64,000 nt of DNA from NCBI GenBank assembly GCA_964576075.1, contig CAZNTX010000001.1:119932-183931 (forward strand). Reading direction: 5' to 3'. Shown here in pieces: positions 41,939 through 50,171 of the stretch. How positions within the stretch are numbered: position 1 is the first letter of the stretch; each line of letters starts with the position of its first letter. Position numbers and translations under genes: made by a program. The DNA comes from Thermohalobaculum sp964576075. GTDB lineage: Bacteria > Pseudomonadota > Alphaproteobacteria > Rhodobacterales > Rhodobacteraceae. Under the pieces are notes generated by a model. The model was not told the origin of the DNA, searched no databases, and worked only from the letters and a program-made list of their open reading frames with translations.

Positions 41939-42880
41939 GTGAGCGGGCTCCTCGCCCTGCTCGACGACGTGGCCGGGATCGCGAAGATCGCGGCCGCCTC
42001 GGTCGACGACGTGGTCTGGCAGGCGACGAAAGCCGGCAGCAAGGCCGCCGGCGCGGTCGTCGACGATGCGGCGGTGACCCCGAAATACCTCCACGGCATC
42101 TCGCCGGCGCGCGAGCTTCCGATCGTCTGGCGCATCGCCAAGGGCTCGATCAAGAACAAGCTGCTCTATCTCCTGCCCGCGGCGCTCCTGCTCTCCGCCT
42201 TCGCGCCCTGGGCGATCACGCCGCTGCTGATGCTCGGCGGGGCCTATCTCTGCTTCGAGGGCGGGGAGAAGGTCCTGCACGCGATCTCCGGCGGCTCGGC
42301 CCATGCGGACCGGACGGAGACGGCGGAGGCGGACCCGGCCCATCTCGAGGAGAAGAAGGCCGCCGGCGCGATCAAGACCGACTTCATCCTGTCCGCCGAG
42401 ATCATGACCATCGCCCTCGCCGCCCTGCCGATCGACAATGTCTGGATGCAGGCCGCGGCGCTGGTGGCGGTGGCGGTCGGGATCACGGTCATCGTCTACG
42501 GCGCGGTCGCGCTGATCGTGAAGGCGGACGATATCGGCCTCGCCATGGCCGAGCGCGGCCGCCTCGCCCTGACCCGGCGGTTGGGGCGCGCCCTGGTCAA
42601 GGCGATGCCGGGCTTCCTGAAGGGTCTGACCGTCGTCGGCACCGCGGCGATGCTCTGGGTCGGCGGCTCGATCCTCGTGCACGGGCTCGAGGGGCTGGGC
42701 GCGCCCTGGCTCGGCCATGCGATTCACGACCTCGCGGCCGCGGCGGGGCAGGGCGGGGCGAGCCTCGAATGGCTCGTCACCGCGGCCTGCAACGGGGTCG
42801 TGGGCCTCGCCGTCGGGCTCGCCCTCGTCCCCGTCGTCACGCGCGCCCTGCTGCCCGTGGCGGCCCGGTTCCGGCAATAG
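41939..42880 (+). CDS. DUF808 family inner-membrane protein (YedI-like)
   Basis: 313 residues from a GTG preceded by GGGGG. It starts SGLLALLDDVAGIAKIAAAS, and VDDAAVTPKYLHGISPAREL near 43 is the diagnostic family sequence. It has six or so hydrophobic segments and a Lys-rich loop EEKKAAGAIKTDFILSAEI near 143. The family is widely conserved and its function is unknown. A longer frame upstream (from 41729) is Arg/Pro-rich and looks like noise. It converges with the molybdenum hydroxylase genes, with a hairpin between them. Confidence 0.9.
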   Translation: MSGLLALLDDVAGIAKIAAASVDDVVWQATKAGSKAAGAVVDDAAVTPKYLHGISPARELPIVWRIAKGSIKNKLLYLLPAALLLSAFAPWAITPLLMLGGAYLCFEGGEKVLHAISGGSAHADRTETAEADPAHLEEKKAAGAIKTDFILSAEIMTIALAALPIDNVWMQAAALVAVAVGITVIVYGAVALIVKADDIGLAMAERGRLALTRRLGRALVKAMPGFLKGLTVVGTAAMLWVGGSILVHGLEGLGAPWLGHAIHDLAAAAGQGGASLEWLVTAACNGVVGLAVGLALVPVVTRALLPVAARFRQ

Positions 42881-42936
42881 CCCCGCGGGCCGGAGGGCCG
42901 AGCGTCGATCCCCGCCGCCAGAGCGGGGGCGGGGAG

Positions 42937-42963
42937 TGCGGGCGGCCTCGCGCGCCGCCCGCA
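42937..42963. terminator. Hairpin between convergent genes
   Basis: Arms TGCGGGCGGC (42937-42946) and GCCGCCCGCA (42954-42963) form a perfect 10-bp stem with a 7-nt loop. It lies midway between the DUF808 stop and the convergent oxidoreductase stop. There is no T-run on either side, so termination is probable but not certain. Confidence 0.5.
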
Positions 42964-42970
42964 GAGGCGG

Positions 42971-45283
42971 TCAGATGCGCTCGCCGAAGGGCAGGTCGCG
43001 CAGGCGCCGGCCGGTGGCGTTGAAGACCGCGTTGGCGATGGCCGGGGCCATCGGGGGCACGCCGGGCTCGCCGACGCCCGTCGCATGCACCGAGAAGGGG
43101 TGTTCGACGATATGCGTCACCACCCTCTCGGGGAAGTTGTCGGAGCGCATCACGTCGTAGTCGTTGAAGTTCGACTGCACGACGCGGCCCCGCTCGAAGG
43201 TGATGGCGCTCTTGAGCGCGAGCGTCATGCCCATCACCGCCGCGCCCTCCATCTGGCTGCGGATGCGCTCGGGGTTGGCCGCGAAGCCGCAGTCGATCGC
43301 GACATGGACCTCCGGCAGGCGGATCCGCCCCTCGTCGAGGCGGACCCGGGCGGCGACGGCCACATAGGTCAGGAAGCTGCGATGGACGGCGAGGCCGAGG
43401 CCCTCGCCCTCTGGCAGCTCCGCCCCCCAGCCGGCGGCGTCGGCGGCGCGGTTCAGAACGTGCTTGAGCCGGGCGGTCTCAATCGGGAACTCGGCATAGG
43501 GGTCGCCGTAGTTCCAGAAGTCCTCCGGCATGCCCTGGGCGGCCGGGTCGATCACCCGGTCGGGCCCGATCAGCTCGAGCAGCATCTCGCGCTGGTCGCG
43601 GCCGAGCTCCTCCGCGAGCTCCGCGGCGAAGCTCTGCACGGCGAAGGCGCGGGGCACGTTGGAGACCGCCCGCCACCAGCCGATGCGGGTATGGGCCATC
43701 GCCTCGCCGTTGTCGCAGCGGATGTTGGGGATGTCGAAGGGCACGTCCACATGGCCCATGCCGTTCTCGATGTTGAACTGGTGGCCGGGATCGGGGGCGA
43801 AGGTGGACAGGATCGTCGGGGCGACCGAGTTGTGCCGCCAGCCGGTGACGCGGCCCTCGGCATCCACCGCCGCCTCGATCCGCTCGACCGAGGTGGTGTG
43901 ATAGAAGCTGTGGCGGATGTCGTCCTCGCGGGTCCACTGCACGCGGACGGGGTGGCCGGTGGCCTTGGCGAGCCGGGCGGCCTCGGTCACGTAGTCGCCC
44001 TTCGACTTGCGCCCGAAGCCGCCGCCGAGGAGGGTGACGTTGACAATGACGTCGGCCACGTCCATCCCGAGATCCGCGGCGAGATCCTGGCGCACGGTCC
44101 AGGGGCTCTGCACCGGGGCCCAGACCTCGAGCTTGCCGTCCGCGAGGCGGGCGACGGCGGCGGGCGGCTCCATCGGCGCATGGGCCATATGGGCCTGGTA
44201 GTAGCTCCGCGCGATCACCCGGTCGGCCTCGGCGAAGGCGCGGTCCGGCTCGCCGGTCTCGCGCAGCACCTTGCCGGGTTTCTCGGCGGTGGCCTCCATC
44301 TCCTTGCGGTAGGCCTCGGTGTCGTAGCTCGCGTGCGGGCCGTCCTCCCACTCGATCTCGAGCGCCTCGCGCCCCTTGATCGCCGCCCAGGTGTTGGTCG
44401 CGACCACGGCGACCCCGCCCAAGGGCGCGAATTTGCCGGGGAGCGCCTGGCCCTCGAGCTCGATCACCGCCTCGACGCCGGGCACCGCGCGCGCCTTCGT
44501 GTCGTCGTAGGACTTGACCTTGCCGCCGACGACCGGGGGCCGGGCGACCACCGCCGTGCGCATCCCCTCGAGCGCGACGTCGGCGCCATAGACCGCCTGG
44601 CCGGTGGTGATGTCGCGGAGATCGTAGATCGAGACCTCGCCCTTGCCGATATAGCGGAACTCGGCCTCGGTCTTGAAGTCGAGCTCTTCGAAGGCGGGGA
44701 CGGGGAGCGCCATGGCGGCCTCAGCCAGCGCGCCGAAGCCCGCCGTCTCGCCGCCCGGGCCGCGGACCTCGTGCAGCTCCACCGTCACGGCGGAGGGCTC
44801 CACCCCCCAGCGCTCGGCGGCGGCGCGTGCGAGCATGTGGCGGACCGAGGCGCCCATCTGGCGCATGGTCTGGATGTGGTGGCGCATCGAGCGCGAGCCG
44901 TCGGTGTTCTGGTTGCCGTATTTCGGCTCGTCGCCCGGGGCCTGCTCGATGACGACGCGGGCCCAGTCGGCCTCCATCTCGTCGGCGATCACCATGGGCA
45001 GCGAGGTGCGCGAGCCGGTGCCCATCTCGGCGCGGTGCGCCACGAGGCGCACGGTCCCGTCCGGGTCGATGGAGACGAAGACGAGCGGGTCGTCGACGAG
45101 CCCGTTCGGCATGTCCGAGCCGCCGGTCGGATAGCGCTCGAAGGCCCCGGCGCGGGGCGCGAAGGCGGCGAGCGCGAGGGCCGCCGAGGCGGTCCCGAGG
45201 AAGGCGCGCCGGCTCACCGGGCGGATGACGGCGCGGGCGATGGCGCGCCCGGCGGTCAGGTCGTCGCTCAGATATCCCAGCAT
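42971..45283 (-). CDS. Molybdenum hydroxylase large subunit (IorB/isoquinoline 1-oxidoreductase type)
   Basis: 770 residues with a twin-arginine signal (SRRAFLGTASA near 25). It belongs to the xanthine dehydrogenase family, with LVAHRAEMGTGSRTSLPMVI near 80, VTLLGGGFGRKSKGDYVTEA near 416 (Moco binding) and the catalytic Glu in GVGEPGVPPMAPAIANA near 735. With the 2Fe-2S subunit encoded upstream it hydroxylates an N-heterocycle or oxidises an aldehyde, probably in the periplasm as the Tat signal suggests. It lacks the CSFR motif of CO dehydrogenase. No FAD subunit or cytochrome gene is adjacent, so the electron acceptor is unclear. Confidence 0.9.
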   Translation of the reverse strand: MLGYLSDDLTAGRAIARAVIRPVSRRAFLGTASAALALAAFAPRAGAFERYPTGGSDMPNGLVDDPLVFVSIDPDGTVRLVAHRAEMGTGSRTSLPMVIADEMEADWARVVIEQAPGDEPKYGNQNTDGSRSMRHHIQTMRQMGASVRHMLARAAAERWGVEPSAVTVELHEVRGPGGETAGFGALAEAAMALPVPAFEELDFKTEAEFRYIGKGEVSIYDLRDITTGQAVYGADVALEGMRTAVVARPPVVGGKVKSYDDTKARAVPGVEAVIELEGQALPGKFAPLGGVAVVATNTWAAIKGREALEIEWEDGPHASYDTEAYRKEMEATAEKPGKVLRETGEPDRAFAEADRVIARSYYQAHMAHAPMEPPAAVARLADGKLEVWAPVQSPWTVRQDLAADLGMDVADVIVNVTLLGGGFGRKSKGDYVTEAARLAKATGHPVRVQWTREDDIRHSFYHTTSVERIEAAVDAEGRVTGWRHNSVAPTILSTFAPDPGHQFNIENGMGHVDVPFDIPNIRCDNGEAMAHTRIGWWRAVSNVPRAFAVQSFAAELAEELGRDQREMLLELIGPDRVIDPAAQGMPEDFWNYGDPYAEFPIETARLKHVLNRAADAAGWGAELPEGEGLGLAVHRSFLTYVAVAARVRLDEGRIRLPEVHVAIDCGFAANPERIRSQMEGAAVMGMTLALKSAITFERGRVVQSNFNDYDVMRSDNFPERVVTHIVEHPFSVHATGVGEPGVPPMAPAIANAVFNATGRRLRDLPFGERI

Positions 45284-45286
45284 GGC

Positions 45287-45739
45287 TCAGCCCCCCGTCG
45301 CAGCGTGGCGCACGGCGGCGACGATCCGCTGATAGCAGCCGCAGCGGCAGACATTGCCGCGCATGCCGGCCAGGATCTCGTCGTCGGTGATGGTCGGCTT
45401 CTCGGCGATGAGGGCGGCGGCCTGCATGATCTGCCCGGACTGGCAGAAGCCGCATTGCGGCACGTCGAACGCGCGCCAGGCGACCTGGAGGGGGTGGTTG
45501 CCCTCCGGGTCGAGCCCCTCGATGGTGGTGATGCTGGCGCCCTCCGCCTCGCCCACCGTGGTCATGCAGCTCTTCACCGCCTTGCCGTCGACATGCACGG
45601 TGCAGGCGCCGCAGAGCCCAGCGCCGCAGCCGTATTTCGTGCCGGTGAGCCCCGCGATGTCGCGGATGGCCCAGAGGAGCGGCATGTCGGGCGGGGCCTC
45701 CACCTCGTGGACGGCGTCGTTGATGGTGAGTCTGGCCAT
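45287..45739 (-). CDS. Molybdenum hydroxylase 2Fe-2S subunit (IorA type)
   Basis: 150 residues. A plant-ferredoxin-type cluster is formed by C-x4-C-x2-C-x11-C (YGCGAGLCGACTVHV near 37). A second cluster in the helical domain is formed by C-x2-C-x31-C-x-C (PQCGFCQSGQ near 96 and NVCRCGCY near 131). It transfers electrons from the molybdenum cofactor of the large subunit, whose gene begins 3 nt after this stop. There is no signal peptide; it would be exported by hitchhiking on the large subunit's Tat signal. GGGAGGATT precedes the ATG. Confidence 0.93.
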   Translation of the reverse strand: MARLTINDAVHEVEAPPDMPLLWAIRDIAGLTGTKYGCGAGLCGACTVHVDGKAVKSCMTTVGEAEGASITTIEGLDPEGNHPLQVAWRAFDVPQCGFCQSGQIMQAAALIAEKPTITDDEILAGMRGNVCRCGCYQRIVAAVRHAATGG

Positions 45740-46029
45740 TCTGCAATCCTCCCTGGCGCCTTTGACGCTTCGGTCTGGGGATGGGGGCTCGGGGGCGACG
45801 ATGCCGGCCGGCCGGACCGTGGGGCGCGCCGTTCGCACGCGACCGCATGTGGGCAGCCCTCACGCGGCGGCCCCAGCTTCCGCCGCGCCTTTGATGTCCC
45901 TCGCCAGTCCTCCACCCTACACGGCCCCCGCCGATTCGTCCGGTGCATTCGGGGAGGCGCCAGGCTTCCTCGCGGCCGTCCGATCGGGCATCCTCGCCCG
46001 GCCTGCCAGCGACGAGGAGCCCCGAGCCC

Positions 46030-46518
46030 GTGACCGACACCGAGACCGACACCGAGACCGCCGAGACCCTCTGCCTCTCCTGCGGCCTCTGCTGCGACGG
46101 ATCGCTGTTCTGGGCGGTGCCGGTCGCGCCGGAGGAGGCGGGGCCCCTCAGCCTCGACGCCGAGGGCCGCTTGCGCCAGCCCTGCGCCTGCTTCGACGGG
46201 GCCTGCACGATCTATCCCGAGCGCCCCTCCGCCTGCCGAGAGTTCGACTGCCGGGTGCTGCAGACCGTGCGCGCCGGGCGCCGCGATGCCGCCTGGGCGC
46301 GCCGCGAGATCGCCGCGATGCGCCGGCTGGTCACCGAGCTCGCCGCCCGCCTGCCGGGGGACGACGCCTCGGTCTATCGCCGCGCCGCCGAATTCCTCGC
46401 AGCCCATAGCGACGCCCTGAACGATCCCGCCTTCCAGAGGGCGCACCGCCCGCTGCTGAAGCTCCTCAGCGACTACGAGGCGGCGCTCGCCCGCTTCCAT
46501 GTCGCGCGCGGCGGCTGA
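46030..46518 (+). CDS. YkgJ-family cysteine-cluster protein
   Basis: 162 residues from a GTG with CGAGGAG nine bases upstream. The Cys pattern CLSCGLCCDG near 15, then CACFDGACTIYPERPSACRE and FDC near 54-78, is the YkgJ/UPF0153 metal (zinc or iron) binding family. The function of the family is not well defined; some members accompany modification enzymes. The C-terminal half is helical. It is divergent from the molybdenum hydroxylase operon and 76 nt before the methanethiol oxidase gene, which has its own promoter. Confidence 0.82.
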   Translation: MTDTETDTETAETLCLSCGLCCDGSLFWAVPVAPEEAGPLSLDAEGRLRQPCACFDGACTIYPERPSACREFDCRVLQTVRAGRRDAAWARREIAAMRRLVTELAARLPGDDASVYRRAAEFLAAHSDALNDPAFQRAHRPLLKLLSDYEAALARFHVARGG

Positions 46519-46531
46519 GCGCAATCATCGT

Positions 46532-46560
46532 TTGGCCGCATTCGCCCGGGCGCGTAGGCT
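46532..46560 (+). promoter_or_regulatory. Candidate promoter for the methanethiol oxidase gene
   Basis: TTGGCC, 17-bp spacer, TAGGCT, ending 34 nt before the ATG at 46595. The -10 element is the same as before the LysR gene. Confidence 0.45.
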
Positions 46561-46594
46561 CTGGGGACAACAAGAACCCAAGGGAGGATCGACG

Positions 46595-47995
46595 ATGAAC
46601 CTGCGCCCGGACCCCACCTTCCACCCATCGGCCAAGCTCGCCATGGAGGCCCCGGCCGAGACGCTCGCCTACACGCTGATGCTGAGCCCGGACGGCACGC
46701 GCCCCGACGGGCTCGCCGTGGTCGACGTCGATCCGGCCTCGAAGGATTTCGGGCGGATCGTGCACAGCGTGATGATGCCCAACACCGGCGACGAGTTCCA
46801 TCATTTCGGCTGGAACGCCTGCTCCTCCGCGCTCTCGCCGCTGACGGGCCACGCCTTTCTCGAGCGGCGCTATCTGATCGTCCCGGGCATCCGGTCCTCC
46901 CGGATCTACGTGATCGACACCAAGGGCGGGCCGACGGCCGCCAAGATCCACAAGATCATCGAGCCCGAGGAGGTGTTCGCCAAGACCGGCTATTCCCGCC
47001 CCCACACCATCCATTGCGGCCCCGAGGGGATCTATGTCTCCACCCTCGGCGGCGGCGGGCCGGACGGCACCGACGGCCCCCCGGGCATCTTCATCATGGA
47101 CTGCGAGACCTTCGAGGTGATCGGGCGCTACGAGATCGACCGCGGCAGCCAGGACAAGCAATACGATTTCTGGTGGAACCTGCCGCGCGATTACATGGTG
47201 AGCTCGGAATGGGGCCTGCCGCCGCAATTCGAGAACGGGATCGTGCCGGAGGACCTGCTCGCCAACAAATACGGCCACCGGCTGCATTTCTGGAACCTGC
47301 GCGAGCGGCGCAACGTGCAGACGATCGACCTCGGCGCGAACCACCAGATGGCCCTCGAGGTGCGCCCGGCGCACGACCCGGTGAAGGAATACGGCTTCTG
47401 CGGCGTGGTGGTCGACACCCAGACGCTCGAGGGCTCGATCTGGACCTGGTGGCGCGAGGGCGGCAAGTTCCACGCCAAGAAGACCGCCGTCATCCCGCCG
47501 GAGCCTGCGAAGGCGGAGGATCTGCCCCCGCTCCTCAAGGGCTTCGAGGCCGTGCCGCCGCTGGTCACCGATATCGACCTCTCCCTCGACGACCGCTTCC
47601 TCTACGTCTCCTGCTGGGGCACGGGGGAGCTGCGCCAATACGACGTGTCCGACCCGATGAACCCGACACTGGCGGGCTCGGTCCATATCGGCGGCATCAC
47701 GCGGCGCACGGCCCATCCCTCGGGGGCCGACTATCGCGGCGGGCCGCAGATGGTGGAGATCAGCCGCGACGGCAAGCGGGTCTACTGGACCAACTCGCTC
47801 TACTCGACCTGGGACGATCAGTTCTATCCCGAGGGGGTGCCCGCGGCGATGGTCAAGGCCGATGTGGGCGCCGATGGCGGGCTCACGCTCGACACGGACT
47901 TCTGGGTCGAGTTCCCCGAGGGCTATCGCTCGCACCAGATCCGGCTCGAGGGCGGGGACTGCTCGACCGACAGCTTCTGCTACCCCAACGTCTGA
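46595..47995 (+). CDS. mtoX: Methanethiol oxidase (SBP56/selenium-binding protein family)
   Basis: 466 residues, the normal length of SBP56 proteins. Characteristic blocks are MPNTGDEFHHFGWNACSS near 59, GYSRPHTIHCGPEGIYVS near 134, TLGGGGPDGTDGPPGIFIMD near 152 and SEWGLPPQFENG near 204. A late DDRFLYVSCWGTGELRQYDV lies near 331. Bacterial SBP56 is a copper-dependent oxidase converting methanethiol to formaldehyde, hydrogen sulfide and hydrogen peroxide. The bacterial enzymes are usually periplasmic, but no clear signal peptide is seen here. AGGGAGGATC precedes the ATG. Three putative metal-handling genes and dmdA follow, fitting methanethiol removal after DMSP breakdown. Confidence 0.92.
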   Translation: MNLRPDPTFHPSAKLAMEAPAETLAYTLMLSPDGTRPDGLAVVDVDPASKDFGRIVHSVMMPNTGDEFHHFGWNACSSALSPLTGHAFLERRYLIVPGIRSSRIYVIDTKGGPTAAKIHKIIEPEEVFAKTGYSRPHTIHCGPEGIYVSTLGGGGPDGTDGPPGIFIMDCETFEVIGRYEIDRGSQDKQYDFWWNLPRDYMVSSEWGLPPQFENGIVPEDLLANKYGHRLHFWNLRERRNVQTIDLGANHQMALEVRPAHDPVKEYGFCGVVVDTQTLEGSIWTWWREGGKFHAKKTAVIPPEPAKAEDLPPLLKGFEAVPPLVTDIDLSLDDRFLYVSCWGTGELRQYDVSDPMNPTLAGSVHIGGITRRTAHPSGADYRGGPQMVEISRDGKRVYWTNSLYSTWDDQFYPEGVPAAMVKADVGADGGLTLDTDFWVEFPEGYRSHQIRLEGGDCSTDSFCYPNV

Positions 47996-47998
47996 GCC

Positions 47999-48658
47999 TT
48001 GGCGTGGCTTTGGGAGGGCGCGGCGGGCCTCTGGCTCGCCGTGATCGCGAGCGGGATCTATCACGGGGTGAACCCGGGGATGGGCTGGCCGCTCGCGGTC
48101 TCCGCCGCGCTGATGGAGCGGCGCCCAGCCGCGCTCTGGTCGGCGCTCGCGGCGCTCTCGGCGGGGCATCTGCTGGCGATGCTGGCGATCCTTCTGCCCT
48201 TCGCCGTCACGGCGGTGCTGGTGGCCTGGCAGCGGGAGATCCAGATCGGGGCGGCGGCGATCGTCGTCGGCTTCGGGCTCTGGCTGATGATCGACCGCCG
48301 CCATCCGCGCTTTCTCGCCCGCATCCCGCCCTCGCGGCTGATGCTCTGGTCCTTCCTGATCGCCATCGCCCATGGCGCGGCGCTGATGCTGGTGCCGATC
48401 TATCTCGGGATCTGCCGGGTGGACGAGGACCCGGGCCATCTCGCGGCCGGCGAATTGATGCGCGACGGGATCGGCATCGCGCTCGTGGTCGCGACGGTGC
48501 ACACCGCGGCGATGATGGCCGGCGGCGGTGCGCTGGCCTATGGCGTCTATCGCTGGGTCGGCCTCGGCTTCATCAAGCGGAGCTGGATCGACCTCGATCT
48601 CCTCTGGGCGGCGAGCCTCGTCGCCGTGGGGGTGGCGGCCATCGCGCTGGCGCTCTGA
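47999..48658 (+). CDS. Polytopic membrane protein of unknown function beside mtoX
   Basis: 219 residues from a TTG 3 nt after the mtoX stop; no better start exists. About six hydrophobic helices. The first reads GLWLAVIASGIYHGVNPGMG and later ones carry IAIAHGAALML near 122 and VVATVHTAAMMAGG near 164. These intramembrane His residues and the HGxNPG pattern recall NicO/RcnA-type metal transporters (HALxPGH), but the match is weak. Tight coupling to a copper oxidase gene suggests metal delivery or maturation. I cannot assign a family. Confidence 0.7.
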   Translation: MAWLWEGAAGLWLAVIASGIYHGVNPGMGWPLAVSAALMERRPAALWSALAALSAGHLLAMLAILLPFAVTAVLVAWQREIQIGAAAIVVGFGLWLMIDRRHPRFLARIPPSRLMLWSFLIAIAHGAALMLVPIYLGICRVDEDPGHLAAGELMRDGIGIALVVATVHTAAMMAGGGALAYGVYRWVGLGFIKRSWIDLDLLWAASLVAVGVAAIALAL

Positions 48659-48674
48659 GGGGCACGCGGCCCGC

Positions 48675-48703
48675 TTGCATTTCGCCCGCGGGCGCCGTCT
48701 AGT
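48675..48703 (+). promoter_or_regulatory. Weak candidate promoter before the DUF2182 gene
   Basis: TTGCAT, 17-bp spacer, TCTAGT, about 27 nt before the TTG start at 48731. It could give the DUF2182/DUF1326/dmdA genes their own transcript besides readthrough from mtoX. Confidence 0.3.
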
Positions 48704-48730
48704 TCCGGTTCGGGCCGAGGGAGGCAAGGC

Positions 48731-49477
48731 TTGCTCGCATCGCGGATCAGATCGCTCGGGCGCTGGCACTGGCTCGCCTTCTTCGCGGGCACGCTGCTCG
48801 CCTGGGCGCTCCTCTTCCTCATGGCGGTCCCGCCGGAGATCCGGGCGCTCGAGGCGGCCTACGGGGCGTCGCTGATCGAGATGCTCTGCGGCGCGGGCGC
48901 GCCGGGCTTCGGCGCGGCCTTCGCCATGTGGGCGCTGATGAGCGCGGCGATGATGGCGCCGACGGCGCTGCCCGCCTTCGCCACCTACGACGATCTCTCC
49001 CATGTCGCGCCGACGGGCTTCGCGCGGCTGCTCGCCGGGTATCTCGCGGCTTGGCTCGGCTTCTCGGCGCTCGCGGCCGGGGCGCAGGTGGGGTTGCAGG
49101 AGGCCGGCCTCCTCGGCGCCCTCGGCGAGAGCGTCTCGCTGCCGCTCACCGTGGCGCTCCTGCTCGGCGCCGGGCTCTACCAGTTCAGCGCGCTCAAGGA
49201 GGCCTGCCTCGCCCGCTGCCGCGCGCCGCTGGCCTTCTTCCTCGCGCATTGGGAGGAGGGGCCGCTGCGCAACGGGCTGCGCCTCGGGCTCGACTGCGTC
49301 GGCTGCTGCTGGGCGCTGATGGCGCTCGCCTTCGTCGGCGGGACGATGAACCTCGCCTTCATGGGCCTCGCCATGCTGCTGATGACGCTGGAGAAGCTGC
49401 CCGATCTCGGCCGCCCGCTCACCCGCCCGCTCGGCGCGGCGCTGATCGCCGCGGCCCTCGCCGCCCCCTTTCTCTGA
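48731..49477 (+). CDS. DUF2182 predicted metal-binding membrane protein
   Basis: 248 residues from a TTG with GAGGGAGG upstream. It has six hydrophobic helices and the family blocks WALMSAAMMAPTALPAF near 61, YQFSALKEACLARCRAPL near 153 and GLDCVGCCWALMALAFVGG near 189. The Cys pairs (CLARC, CVGCC) at membrane edges and Met-rich helices support the COG5486 description as a predicted metal-binding protein; no activity is established. It is followed after 15 nt by a DUF1326 gene, a frequent partner. Position after mtoX suggests copper handling. Confidence 0.85.
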   Translation: MLASRIRSLGRWHWLAFFAGTLLAWALLFLMAVPPEIRALEAAYGASLIEMLCGAGAPGFGAAFAMWALMSAAMMAPTALPAFATYDDLSHVAPTGFARLLAGYLAAWLGFSALAAGAQVGLQEAGLLGALGESVSLPLTVALLLGAGLYQFSALKEACLARCRAPLAFFLAHWEEGPLRNGLRLGLDCVGCCWALMALAFVGGTMNLAFMGLAMLLMTLEKLPDLGRPLTRPLGAALIAAALAAPFL

Positions 49478-49492
49478 GACGGAGGAGACCCC

Positions 49493-50122
49493 ATGGCACT
49501 CGACGCCGCCGCCATCCCGGACTGGACCCTGAAGGGCGAGCTGATCCTCAACTGCAACTGCACCGTCTTCTGCCCCTGCGTGGTCAGCCTCGGCAAGCAC
49601 CCGCCGACGGAGGGCTACTGCCAGGCCTGGGCCGGCATCCGAATCGACGAGGGCGGCTATGGCGGGGAGAGCCTCTCTGGCCTCAATGTCGGCATGATCC
49701 TCGACATCCCGGGCAATATGAGCCGGGGCAACTGGAAGGCCGCCGCCTTCATCGACGAGCGGGCGAGCGCGCCGGCCTACGAGGCGCTCGTCGCGATCTT
49801 CTCGGGCGCGGCGCGCGGCACCACCGGGCTCTTCGGCCTTCTGGTCAGCGAGTTCCTGGGCGCCGAGCGTGCGCCCGTGGTCTTCGAGACCGAGGGGGAG
49901 GCGCGCCGGCTCGTCGTCGGCAAGAAGATCCAGGGCGAGGTTGTCCCGGTCACCAATGCGGAGGGCAAGGAGACCGTGATCTCCAACACCGACTATTGGA
50001 TGGGCCCGGACATCACCGTGGCCACCGCGCGCAAGGGCCGGGTGCGCGCCTTCGGCCGGGTCTGGGATTTCGAGGGCCGCTCGGCCGAGATCTGCCGGAT
50101 CGACTGGCGCGGGCCGCGCTGA
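49493..50122 (+). CDS. DUF1326 Cys-rich protein
   Basis: 209 residues. The N-terminus carries the diagnostic CNCTVFCPC near 23-31, a compact four-Cys site suited to a thiophilic metal such as copper. The rest is predicted beta-rich, with GYCQAWAGIRIDEGGYGG near 43. There is no signal peptide. The family's function is unknown; it commonly sits beside DUF2182 genes, as here. GGAGGAGACC precedes the ATG. dmdA starts 49 nt later. Confidence 0.85.
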   Translation: MALDAAAIPDWTLKGELILNCNCTVFCPCVVSLGKHPPTEGYCQAWAGIRIDEGGYGGESLSGLNVGMILDIPGNMSRGNWKAAAFIDERASAPAYEALVAIFSGAARGTTGLFGLLVSEFLGAERAPVVFETEGEARRLVVGKKIQGEVVPVTNAEGKETVISNTDYWMGPDITVATARKGRVRAFGRVWDFEGRSAEICRIDWRGPR

Positions 50123-50171
50123 GCGCCATGGGCGGGGGCACGGCACCGCGAGCCTGGCGGAGGGCGCGGCC

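Noticed and set aside
42971..45739. CO dehydrogenase (CoxL/CoxS) as an alternative for the molybdenum hydroxylase
   Set aside because: No CSFR active-site motif and no FAD subunit; the Tat signal and motif order fit the IorB group.
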